Positions 48,240-57,300 of a stretch of 64,000 bases of DNA are shown here, one piece after another. The position numbers and the translations under genes were made by a program. Each line of letters opens with the position of its first letter. Positions within the stretch are counted from its first letter, which is position 1. The stretch comes from Hyaloperonospora brassicae (Eukaryota; Oomycota; Peronosporomycetes; Peronosporales; Peronosporaceae): the NCBI GenBank assembly GCA_947650285.1, contig CANTFL010000634.1:1-64000 (forward strand), read 5' to 3'. The notes beneath the pieces are model-generated. The model searched no databases. It saw only the letters and a list, made by a program, of their open reading frames with translations, and was not told where the DNA came from.

Positions 48240-48738
48240 GTGTTGCTCAAAGAGTCAATCCATCGGTCGGATGATGAAAGGGAAGAGCAAAACACAAAAC
48301 GAAGTCGAGTCGTCACTTCATCTGCAGCAGATAAAGAGTCGCGGTATAGAGAGAACAACTCCGTCGACGATCCCCACAAAAGGTCATTGTGCGTTCTGGA
48401 AGAATTGAGCGTGTACCCACGGGATGAGGAGTCAAAGACTGTGGAAGTAAAACAACCGACTTATGAGCATAAAAACTGCGAAGACACAATGGTTGATTAC
48501 GCCCGAGGACTCGCCTTTCTGCCGGACCTCACTGAGCTGACACCAACAAATTTGGATTACGACGGAAAGAATGTGACCACATCAGATCATGGTGAGGAAC
48601 AGCAAGCCAAGTTAATTGCTGTGTTGAAGAAATTTGAGCAGTCCATGAGTTTGTGGAATTGCATTACCACCTCCATCGTACACATTAGTTTGCGACATCG
48701 ACGTATATCAGCATGAACCTATTCAGCAACGGGCTCGA
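48240..48738 (+). pseudogene. Start of RT region of family C, truncated by element D
   Basis: This segment encodes the pre-RT region (DYARGLAFLPDLTELTPTNLDY) and the approach to RT (GIALPPPSYTLVCDIDVYQ, then IQQRAR). At RAR the sequence stops at the LTR of element D. The rest of C is not found on the far side of D. 47769-48239 is decayed linker between protease and RT without a continuous frame. Confidence 0.75.
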
Positions 48739-49130
48739 TGTAACGGGGCACACCCTTGCGTGAATTCAACGCAAGGGTATCGGTGCCCCGACCGACGTAC
48801 ACGAGGCGAACGAGGAAGCGTAGGATAGGAAAAAAGTGAAACTGTTATACTAATATAATTGAGTCTTTTAACTACTGTCTCTTTGTTTGACTTAACTTAA
48901 TTATGCTAATATAACTGAGTGTGTGACGACGTCTACTCACCACTCATTGCGCGTGTCTTGCGGCGATTGGTGGGTTGATATCATCAAGATATCAACTAAA
49001 AGGCAGACTCTTTGGTCGACCCATCAAAATCACCACTTCGGTGATATTGTTTATAGAATATTCAACTTCATATTCTTTATTGTCACTTTTCTTAAAGTGA
49101 CACTTCCATGTAACGGGCTGCCCCGTTACA
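48739..49130 (-). mobile_element. 3' LTR of element D
   Basis: 392 bp, TGTAACGG...CCGTTACA. The ends are themselves a hairpin (49109-49130, 9-bp stem) and the opposite end holds a nested hairpin (48743-48790). Identity to the other LTR is roughly 85-90 % by eye, low for a pair that is identical at insertion. Confidence 0.9.
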
Positions 49131-49142
49131 TCACCCCCCCTT
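49131..49142 (-). other. Polypurine tract of element D
   Basis: On the minus strand AAGGGGGGGTGA lies immediately upstream of the 3' LTR, the expected place for the plus-strand primer. Confidence 0.8.
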
Positions 49143-49262
49143 AGCTGATTGTCACCGTGTGACTATCGAAAATATTGGCGGTCACCCGTTGGTCACCATT
49201 GGGACAGGGAGCACTTGTTGGGTCCGTTCCATTTACTTTCCGCCCGACCTCGCATAATTAAC

Positions 49263-50865
49263 ATGTCTATGCGGGGTGACTCAAGACACGCACAGCCCGC
49301 AGCTGTGCCAGCCTCTGCGGCATACGATTTGTCGTCTGCTGCTCGTTCTCCGCCTGCAGCAAGAGGTGCTGAAGGTGCACGCGGTAGAGCACTGCGTGCG
49401 CATGATGACCCCGACATTGAGGTCATCTACTCTGGCGAGTCAGACGTGTCTGACTCGGGCAATGCTGCAGAGGCGTCTCGCTCACCGGAGACGCCTTAGA
49501 ATTCGCCAAGGCCACTGCTGAACGAACGGACTCGTGAGTTGCAACACAGTCTGATCGGCAGTGATGAATTCTGGTGATGAATATGTTTGCCCATCACCGC
49601 AATCAGCTCGTGCTCCTTCGCACGAGCGACTTGACAATGGTGCAACCCATCGTCACACTGACAACCGTGGTATCAACAAAGGTACCACCGTGAAGCGTGA
49701 TGAGCTGAAGCCGTGGCCTTTGCCCGAACGGCTCATCAACATCTTGTCTCACGAGACAAGCCAACACCATCGAATACCCTTATTCGATGCGACTGAGCTT
49801 CACGGCTTGACTCCCAGCGCGAGAAACTTTCGCGCTAAAGAAGATTTTTATCTCGATGTTTTACTTAGACATCGATGGTACAACGGCAACCAAAAGCGTG
49901 ACAAGGCCTCGATTTTGGCTGCGTGGAACGCGTTCGTCCAAAACGTAAAGAATTTGGACGAGAAGGGTACTCCAGAAACTTGATGCGACACGCCTCATCT
50001 TGGAAAAAAGAGACGCCAACCGGTGCCAGGTACCGGCTGCACTGTTTGTCGATTGAGGCAGGCATTCCTTGCCTCACATGGGGAGACCCTTGTGCGAGTT
50101 GTGTTAACAACTCGCAGCGTGCACATCGGGACATGTATTCCCTAATTTCGCCCTGGGGAAGGGCACATCTCTCGGAGGAGATGCGTGACGCGATTGCAAA
50201 CTTGCAATCCATCTACAAGCGCCTAGGGCGCGTGAATACCGATGATCCCTCTGAATCAATCGGATAAATCTCGTCATACTGGTGGACGAGACCTTCAACG
50301 TCCATCAACAGCTGATAGCGGGGCTCCCGGCTGTTCCAAGAGGGTGGATACCCCCGCCACTGGACGAGGTAACTCGTCCTTGATCCTGAATCGTCACGGT
50401 GGCTCAAAATATGCCCCACTAGAAAGCGTTGACCACCGTGAGCATGCACCAAAGGATGTAGTGGAGGAGGAAAGACCTCCTCCAGATGATTCGGTTCACC
50501 ATCTCGACCCTTACGAGATGGATCGCGTAATCGATGAATTGCGCGATGACTTGAAGCAAGAGCGCGACCGGCGCTACGCTTTGACCGATTCCGTGCGGAA
50601 GAACCGCAAGGATCGCGAGGCTGATCGGGCGCGAGACCGCGCCGATTACGCCACAGCGCAGCTTCAGGTCGAGAAGGATGTTTGCTCCCTTTCCGGCGAG
50701 CTGGCGACAGCTCGCGGGGAGATATCTCAAATGAGTCTTGAGGTATCATATCTGCGCGAAGAGACGGATCGTCTGGAGCGCGGACGCAAGAACTTGATGG
50801 ATGTTCTTGAACGTGGGGGCTATCTTCATCGGAAGAAGAAGGTTCGTACTGACAGTACGGCCTGA
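49263..50865 (+). pseudogene. Antisense ORF of element D: Cys-containing domain plus long coiled coil
   Basis: This gene lies opposite to gag-pol. ATG at 49263 (MSMRGDSRHAQPAAVPA) starts an acidic, Ser/Ala-rich N-terminus (DDPDIEVIYSGESDVSDS). After a TAG (49497) and a frameshift it continues at 49561-49983 (LKPWPLPERLINILSHETSQ, FRAKEDFYLDVLLRHRWYNG). After another shift, 49981-50267 has a cysteine cluster (IPCLTWGDPCASCVNNSQRAH) and LSEEMRDAIANLQSIYKRLGRV. The last part, 50242-50865, is an uninterrupted 207-codon frame with a strong coiled coil (DELRDDLKQERDRRYAL...LREETDRLERGRKNLMDVLE) and a basic end (RKKKVRTD). About 600 bp overlap pol on the other strand, including the chromodomain. Intact homologues probably form one protein of about 520 residues. 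Function unknown. Confidence 0.65.
50213..50749 (-). pseudogene. Chromodomain at the pol C-terminus of element D
   Basis: The second half of this frame is a chromodomain: [30 protein letters not shown], then [17 protein letters not shown] and a stop at 50213. The aromatic and tryptophan positions typical of chromovirus integrase tails are present (Y-LVQW, P-SW). Such domains steer integration to particular chromatin. The first half is arginine- and proline-rich and antisense to the coiled coil of the opposite ORF, so it may be a linker. It is offset by a frameshift from the integrase frame. Confidence 0.75.
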
Positions 50866-51471
50866 GCCTTGCACCACGTAAAACGTAGGATGCTTGCGCA
50901 TCTTACGTGGCAATTCGAGTGTGTATGCACTGCCCTTGCGATGCAACACTCGAAATGGACCAATGTACTTCGGTAGTAGATTACTACTGCCGACACTAGT
51001 GACTGCATGTCCAGGTAGGTTTACCGTAGACAGTAGTACTGGTTGGTTAACTTTAAATGAAAGATCATTTGCTCTTCCATTCTTGTCTGCGTTCCGTTTC
51101 TGACGGTCCACCGCATTTGCGATGGCGTCCTGAACGAAACGGACTACCACTTCTCGAGTCAGCAGGAAGTTCTCTGCTGACTCTTTGTTTTGTCTTTCAG
51201 TGCGCTTCGTGCGCACTGCTAAGAGATTGCTCTCTTCTTCAGCGAGGTTGTCTTCATCCTTGCTGGCATAATCGTTGACGATGCTGAATATAACAGCATC
51301 GTCATCATCATCCGAGTCAATAATAGCGTCGTTGCTATTATTGAGGTGATCTTCTTCATCGATGTCGACCTGATCGACATCGGCATCATATGTGACGACG
51401 TGTGCGTCGACACGTGATGAGCAAGAGCCAAAACGGTTTTTGCTCGAGCGAGTCCCTCCCCCCTTATTCAA
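50746..51471 (-). pseudogene. Integrase C-terminal region of element D
   Basis: The frame begins GGGTRSSKNR and has an acidic stretch, then AVRTKRTERQNKESAENFLLTREVVVRFVQDAIANAVDRQKRNADKNGR. The SH3-like domain follows (NQPVLLSTVNLPGHAV, LLPKYIGPFRVLHRKGSAYTLELP, HPTFYV). After HPTFYV a frameshift throws the reading out; LRPYCQYEPSSSDED can be read in the next frame. It overlaps the integrase core frame by 4 bases at 51468-51471, another frameshift point. Confidence 0.8.
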
Positions 51472-52250
51472 GAGTTACACTCTATAAGGGCGGGCACACG
51501 TGGATGGAGTAGGCCATTTACGTAAAATGGTGTGTGCTGTGTGGAAGCATGCACCGAATTATTGATGGCGAATTCTACCATTGATAGGAATTCGCTCCAA
51601 CTCGAAAACGAGTGGACATATCCTCGAAGGATCTCTTCGAGGATACGGTTCGCACGTTCCGTCTGACCATCTGTTTTCGGATGGTCAGAAGTGGACTTTT
51701 TCAATCGTGTTCCGAGAGAACGGAACACGGTTTGCCAAAATGCCGCCGTGAACCGAGGGTCACGGTCGGATACAAGTTCACGGGGTAACCCGTGGAGTCT
51801 AAAGACCGTGTCGAGAAAGACACGAGCACAACCTTGAGCCTTGATCGACTCAGGGAAAGAAGCAAGATGCGCCATCTTGCTGAATCGGTCAACAAACAAA
51901 AGAATACCATTATTCTTGTGAGCTTCTTCGGGAAACCCGAAGACGAAGTCCATTGAAACGGACTGCCAGCACTCTGCCGGGACCGGTAGAGGCTGTAATG
52001 GTGCGCGGGATGAAGGACTAGGCTTCACCCGTTGACAAACCTCGCAAGCACGTATGTACTTGCGTACAAACTGATACTGGCGGGGCCAGTAAAAGTCACG
52101 ACTTACCGTGAGGTAAGTCTTTTCTCTCCCACGATAGCCACCTGTTGGGGCATCGTGACACTCATACATGAAGCGTAATCGCAAATCATTATGGGTGGGG
52201 ACGACGATACGAGGCGTGTCGCCGTCAACGGCTGTATAATAACAGTCCGT
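51468..52250 (-). pseudogene. Integrase zinc domain and DDE core of element D
   Basis: The HHCC domain is visible (PTHNDLRLR, YECHDAPTGGYRGREKTYL, CEVCQRVKP), followed by the RNase H-fold core: SMDFVFGFPEE (first D), VSDRDPRFTAAFWQ (second D) and KTDGQTERANRILEE (E), so the DD35E triad is kept. The open frame starts at 52184, but coding sequence extends upstream to about 52250 and earlier in another frame. It ends in TGA at 51468. Integrases of this type insert the cDNA into the host chromosome. The core looks intact here. Confidence 0.85.
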
Positions 52251-52309
52251 TACGGGTTGTGTACCGATCCGATGAGGATCGGTACAAAGCCGGTAAATCG
52301 TTCAATGAT

Positions 52310-52870
52310 TTACTGGATTGGAAGCACCAAATGATCTATCAAACGCAGAAGATCTATGCCGTCTGCGTATGCCTTTCGTACGTCGTCAAGTAAGCTTGAC
52401 GACGGGACACTGGCTGTCAGTGTCGCAACAGTGGGCTTATCCTCACTGTTGGATTGTGCGACCGGCTCGAAATCGGTCCGGCGCGAAATCGCATCAGCAA
52501 CGACATCGAGAGGTCCTGGTTTATACTCCCCGAAGTAGTTATGCCTTGCAAAGAAAGACAGCCACCTCGCCATTCTCTGCGAGAGGTGTGGGCTGTTTAC
52601 GGCCGTGCGTAATGACGCATGGTCCGTATAGACGGTGAACGGTCTATGTCCCAAGAGATAGACCCGGAACTTAGCCAGTGCATATTTCATGGCAAGGTGT
52701 TCCTTGTCATGCACTGGGTAATTACGCTCAGCTGCTTGCAGCTGACGCAACTGATAGCAGATGACGCGCTCCGTGCCATCTGCATCGAACTGCATTAACG
52801 CACAGCCGATTGCAAAATCGCTAGCGTCACAGATCACATGGAATGGCCTGTCTTGATCTGCAATCACCAA
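52310..52870 (-). pseudogene. RNase H domain of element D
   Basis: The Ty3-type RNase H is complete in sequence: FHVICDASDFAIGCALMQFDADG (first D), LQAAERNYPVHDKEHLAMKYALAKFRVYLLG (E), FTVYTDHASLRTA (D) and the end GPLDVVADAISRR. It degrades the RNA strand of the hybrid during reverse transcription. It is in the same frame as RT but cut off from it by a single TAA at 52880-52882. The frame ends at 52310, before a shift into integrase. Confidence 0.85.
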
Positions 52871-52879
52871 GATGGGCGA

Positions 52880-54355
52880 TTACATCAAGCTTTGCTTGAT
52901 ACCCTTAAAGGAACGCTGGCACTCAGCGTTCCATGACCACTTGACATTTTTCTTGAGCAAGCAAGAAAGATGAACAGTCATCTCGGAGTAGTTGCGCGAG
53001 TACTTGTGCAAGTACGCCGCTAGGCCAAGGAACCTTATTAGTCCCTTGACATCGACTGGCACTGGCCAGTCGGTGATCGCCTTGATCTTTTCGGGATCAG
53101 GGCGTACGCCGTGCTTACCCACGATGCACCCAAGAAGTGGTATTTCGCTAGCCGCGAATATACACTTCTTGAGATTTGCGTACAACTTATGCTTGCGCAT
53201 AAGTCGAAGGACTTGACGAACGTGAGTTCTGTGAACTTCAACGTCCGTCTTTCCGTCCATAGCCCAGTTATGGACGAACACATCCTCGAAATAACTCGGT
53301 GAGAAGTCTCGCCCCGGTCTCAACAGATCTGTGACACATCTGTTGAATATTGCAGGGGCATTGCTCAGCCCCTGTGGCATAACTAGCCACTTCCACAGCA
53401 TCCCGCTGGGGGTGCCCACTGCTGTATACGGGATGTCCCGTTCACGCATGAGGATCTGATAGAACCCATCCATCAGATCCATGGACGAAAAGATGGTACT
53501 CTTTGACATACCATCTATGATTACGTCCTTCCTCGGTATCGGCGTCTGAGCCTGTAACGTTGCAGCATTCAATTTGTTGAATGCGTGCACTATCCGCCAC
53601 CCTCCTGTGGCCTTTCGCACACAGAAGGTCGAAGAGCTGTGAGGGGATGTTGATTCCCTCACATGGCCCGCTGCTAAGCGATCGGCAAAGAACTTGTCGA
53701 TCGCTAGTACTTGTTCACAAGGCAGTGGCCACTGCTTCATGACACAGTACTTCGATCCCGTTTTGAGCTTGATCTCGTGTCGAGTGCCTTTGTCCTTAGG
53801 CAACTCGCTAGGTACTGATTCAGGGAACACATCCCTGAATTCGATCAAATCCTTATACAAAGGATTTGCCTGAAGTGACTCCCAGGATTGAGACGTGTAT
53901 CGCTCAATCCGATTCTTCTCATCGAGAACACTTTCGTCCATCGATGAGCTGCTGAGAACCCGTTCGTTCTCAGCAAACACTGTTGCCGACCGAATATCGG
54001 CCACATTCTCATCCTCTGTGACGAGTATGCAGATCTGCTTGACTTTGCCACTACGCAGATCACGCAAGAACCGTTTCGGTTCTAGCGTTGGCAACTGAGT
54101 TATCTCCGAAGTTAACTTCGGAGGCACACTCAGATCAAGCGTATAAGCGCCTACGCTTGATCCGTCATTAACCAAGACGTTCAACGTCTCGGTTACTTCC
54201 TGGGAACTTCTTTCCACAGGTTGCTGAAGGCATAATCCTTCAGCAAGTGACTCTTGATGAATTCCTTCCTCAAGTACGTGGGGACTTATTCCCTCGACGT
54301 CTTCTGACTGTGGATATGCAACCACAGTCAGGGACCGATCCTCTACGGTCGACAC
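52880..54355 (-). pseudogene. Reverse transcriptase of element D with YFED active site
   Basis: 491 codons. RT begins after SVPSELPKDKGTRHEI (about residue 165): YCVMKQWPLP, SSTFCVRKATGGWRIVHAFNKLN, PIPRKDVIIDGM, FSSMDLMDGFYQI (first catalytic Asp), WKWLVMPQGLSNAPAIFNRCV, then SYFEDVFVHN where YFDD is expected. The Glu codon GAG is at 53285-53287, one third-position change from Asp. The related element F keeps SYFDDIFVYS. The connection GVRPDPEKIKAI and YLHKYSRNY follow. A Glu here usually cripples polymerase activity in this enzyme class. The frame is open upstream to a TGA at 54422. Confidence 0.9.
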
Positions 54356-54421
54356 TCCAGTCGACCTAGGATTTCCATGTTGCCCTTTGAAGGCAGCAGG
54401 TTTCTTACTTATAAGATGCTT

Positions 54422-55144
54422 TCAGCTAGGCATGCATCCATGTCCCGGTTCACTCGACTTATTCGAGTGGTGGACCTTCGGCGCAGCCTGTACTCCTGTA
54501 CATCCGCCGGGAGCTTGCTCCACAGTGTAGTGATCAACTACACTGTGATCTTGTGAAGTCGTGCTAACGACCGTACCGCAAGTGAGGCCATCGCACTCAC
54601 TCGCAGAACATCCACACGCTTGTGGACGCTCCAAGATGTTCATCAGATGGCCATGTGATGGACAAGTGGCAGGCATCTTCACGGATCGATGCTGCCAGCT
54701 CACCCTTGGCTCGTACTTTCGGAGCCAAGGTAATCCCAGGATGACATCAAATTTGTCATCCAGATCTAGTACGATGAAGTCATCATCGCACTGTTCGACC
54801 TCCAACGTGTAGTGGATTCCGACTACACGTTTATCAACGGTTATCGATGCGCCTGTTGCAAGGCGCACCGTCATCCTCGTGAGGGGAATGTCGCACTCAA
54901 CGAACTTGAGCCTACGACACTCTAGTGACTGGCGACAAACAAAGTTGTTCGACGCCCCACAGTCTACTAGGGCACGAAGCGACAAATCATTTGTCGCTTC
55001 CAACATCAAGGTGATGAGCGAAACGTCATTACCAGGGCAGAGACACACAATGATTGTGTATCTGGAGCAACTTTCGTCAAGAGATTTGCAAATTCTCTTG
55101 AGGTTGCTGGATCAGTAGGGCGCTCCGCCCCTACTGACCTCGAC
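54422..55144 (-). pseudogene. Aspartic protease of element D
   Basis: ALVDCGASNNFVCRQSLE carries the active-site Asp in the DCGA form, which I regard as usual for this oomycete family. A flap-like VGIHYTLEVE and FDVILGLPWLRKYEPRVSW follow. The visible frame opens at 55048. Upstream, the -1 frame after the frameshift signal reads REFANLLTKVAPDTQSL, but one base is missing near 55035-55040 compared with element G (CTGCCCTGG against CTGCACCTGG). TGA at 54422-54424 separates it from RT in the same frame. A cysteine-rich tail lies between the domains. Confidence 0.8.
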
Positions 55145-55152
55145 CATTTTTT
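55112..55152 (-). promoter_or_regulatory. Putative programmed -1 ribosomal frameshift signal (gag-pol)
   Basis: On the coding strand the heptamer A AAA AAT (55152-55146, in gag frame TCA AAA AAT) is followed by an 8-nt spacer and a perfect 9-bp hairpin (55137-55112: TCAGTAGGG, 8-nt loop, CCCTACTGA). The gag stop TAG lies inside the 5' arm at 55133-55131. The protease reading frame is -1 relative to gag at this point. This is the standard X XXY YYZ arrangement. The heptamer itself sits in the loop of a small GACCAT/ATGGTC hairpin. Confidence 0.7.
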
Positions 55153-56285
55153 GATGGTCCGTCTCGCTGTTGCGGCTTCGCAACAGCGCTGGACCCACGC
55201 CCATTGCCCTTTCTGGCAAGTGGTCGTCCATTTTGCTCAGTACTGTTTGGTACTGGGCGTGGAGCACTACACTCGTATGCGTGGTGCCCTAACTTCTGAC
55301 AGCAATTGCACCTCTACAATCGCTTGTTGTTCAAAGAGCGAGGTCTCTCGCTCTCAACATAGCAGAGGTCCATTGGTTCTGGACCTCCGATCTCTTGTCG
55401 TCTCGGTGGACGGTAAGAGTTTGAGCTAGCATGATCCTGTCTCATGCTAAAGTCTTCCTGTTCCGCGGCTGATATCGCTTCTTCAAGCGTATTCAGCTCA
55501 AGGCGGAACAGGTGGCTCCTGACGGGCTCTTCTGCAAGCCCCTGCCTGAACACCGTAATCAACGTGTGTTCATGAATTGGGTTAACAGTTTGAGTACTCT
55601 CTAGGAGTCGTATATGTTGTGCGTAAGCGTGCACATCACGCTTACCCTGCTTGAGTTTCAGGAGCTCAGAACGAGCCCTGAACTCAGCTCGTGACGGCTC
55701 AAACGTATGTCTGAGCCGGGACTTGAAGTCATCTAGCCACCTAGACACATTTGGGTCGCTACTCTCGAGTCCCAGGGACCAATTTTTGGCACGCCCTGCC
55801 AAGTGGGTTGGAGCAAATGTGAGTTTCATTTGCTCATCTTCGACGCGACGAGCCCTTAAGGCTCTGTCGAGTTCGACAAACCATAGTAACAGGGAGTCCT
55901 CCGGAACTCCACTGTACTTGGAGATGTCAACCTTCATGACCTCGGGACGACGCGCATGTGTCGTCCCGCCCACAGCAGCATGGAATTGCTGCTGTTTCAA
56001 CAGCTCTATCTGTTGAGCACCGAGTTCTCTCAACTGCTCGGCCTGTTGAGAGCCTTGCTGGTGAAGCAAGGCTACTTTTTCCTTTTCGGCGACAAGTTCA
56101 TGTCTAACGAACTTGGCAATAGCGGCATGTTGTTGGTCTCTGTCTAGAGACTCCAACATGGCGCTAATGTCGAACTCGCTTACGGTAGAACTCATTCGTT
56201 CTACCGCACTCCATTTGATGTCACTCAAATGGGTAAACCCTTCACACGTGGCGTGAAAGGTCTCATCATCATCCAACATGTTCAT
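55131..56285 (-). pseudogene. Gag of element D (one internal amber stop)
   Basis: Start ATG at 56285 (MNMLDDDETFHATC). A helical N-terminus (RDQQHAAIAKFVRHELVAEKEK) is followed by the Gag core (KVDISKYSGVPEDSLLLWFVELDRAL, HLAGRAKNWSLG, FKSRLRHTFEP, SELLKLKQGKRDVHAYAQHIRLL, TVFRQGLAEEPVRSHLF). The frame is stopped by TAG at 55316-55314, exactly before a CCHC zinc knuckle (CNCCQKLGHHAYEC), and would then run to TAG at 55131. In element G the equivalent codon is CAG, so the amber is probably a C-to-T-type mutation. Gag forms the particle and binds RNA; without the knuckle packaging would fail unless the stop is read through. Confidence 0.85.
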
Positions 56286-56311
56286 GTTGGATGTTGTGGT
56301 CCTTGGAAGGA

Positions 56312-56327
56312 CTACAAAGTGCTACCA
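56312..56327 (-). other. Primer binding site of element D
   Basis: On the minus strand TGGTAGCACTTTGTAG starts two bases after the 5' LTR end (ACA, CC, TGG). Similar sequences stand at the same place in elements F (59572-59587) and G (60567-60582). I cannot name the primer tRNA. Confidence 0.65.
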
Positions 56328-56329
56328 GG

Positions 56330-56723
56330 TGTAACGGGGCAAACCCTTGCGTGAACTTAACGCAAGGGTTTCGGGTGCCCCGACAGACCTACACGAGGCG
56401 AATGAGGAAGCGTAGGATAGGGAGAAAGTAAAACTGTTATACTAATATAATTAAGTCTTTTTGCTACTGTCTCTCTGTATAACCTGACATAAATATGTTA
56501 ATATAACTGAGTGTATGGTGACGTCTCGTCACCACTTATTCCGCGCGTCCTGCGGCGATTGGTGGGTTGATATCTCAAGATATCAAGTAATAGGCAAACG
56601 CTTTGGTCGCTTCACCAATATCACCAATATCGGTGATATTATTCAAAGGAATATTCACTTAATATTCTTTGTTGTCACTTTCTTTTAAAGTGACACTTCC
56701 ATGTAACGGGCTGCCCCGTTACA
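56330..56723 (-). mobile_element. 5' LTR of element D
   Basis: 394 bp with the same TGTAAC...GTTACA ends as the 3' LTR. It contains at least six perfect hairpins, among them AAACCCTTGCGT/ACGCAAGGGTTT (stem 12), GGTGACG/CGTCACC, TTGATATC/GATATCAA, ATATCACC/GGTGATAT and the terminal TGTAACGGG/CCCGTTACA. Confidence 0.9.
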
Positions 56724-57300
56724 GTCATCGCGAACTCCTTTTGCGCTGACGTAGCTACCAAGTACCGGTAATAACGGTGCATAGACACTGCATTTTTAGG
56801 TCAGCGTAGAGATTGTTCTCACGCACCGCTTCAAATTCTGAATGAAGGTGCCCGAGGTGGACCGTAAGATCGATCACGCCGGCGGCGGCGCTACTATACA
56901 CGAAGATATCGTCGAAGTAGCTAGAGGCAAAGTCGCGAAATGGGCTCAGCGCATGCGACACCATTATATTGAAGGTAGCAGGTGCGTTCTTGATCCCCTG
57001 CGGAATCACGAGCCATTCCCACAGCATGCCGCCAGGCTTTCTCACAACAGTGAGAGGAACATCGTGAGGACACATCAAGATCTGATTTGTAAAGCCGTCC
57101 GTGAGGTCCAGTGAAGAGAAAATAATACCTCCAGACATGGTTTCGAGCACTATGCCTTTGTGAGGGATCGGAGTCTAGTATGGAATCGTCACGTCGTCCA
57201 GCTTGTTGTAAGCGTGGACGATCCGCCATCCGCCTGTCGGTTTCTTAAAGCCGAACTTAGGGCTGGATTAATGTGAGGTCCTATCACGCACATAACGCGC
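56724..57300 (-). pseudogene. RT fragment of element F, truncated at the D LTR
   Basis: The frame 57150-56755 encodes IIFSSLDLTDGF, LWEWLVIPQGIKNAPATFN and SYFDDIFVYS, the last with the intact catalytic Asp pair. After LYADLK a frameshift leads into a segment readable as PVLGSYVSAKGVRDD, where the D LTR cuts in. Upstream, GGWRIVHAYNKLDD-like sequence is readable around 57200-57240 with stops. Confidence 0.75.

Larger units (their letters stand above)
48739..56723 (-). mobile_element. Ty3/gypsy chromovirus D, two LTRs, full set of domains
   Basis: Two LTRs (48739-49130 and 56330-56723) bound a minus-strand element of 7985 bp. Reading from the right: PBS, gag, -1 frameshift signal, protease, RT, RNase H, integrase and chromodomain, then a polypurine tract and 3' LTR. 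Between the chromodomain and the 3' LTR lies 1.1 kb whose only sensible coding is on the plus strand. Lesions include three in-frame stops, several frameshifts and a changed RT active site, so this copy is not autonomous. The whole element is dense in short perfect inverted repeats. The two flanks belong to different elements (C at left, F at right) and show no target-site duplication. Confidence 0.92.

Noticed and set aside
50104..50298. Minus-strand frame downstream of the D chromodomain
   Set aside because: It overlaps the end of the chromodomain in another frame and is antisense to the plus-strand ORF; no motif.
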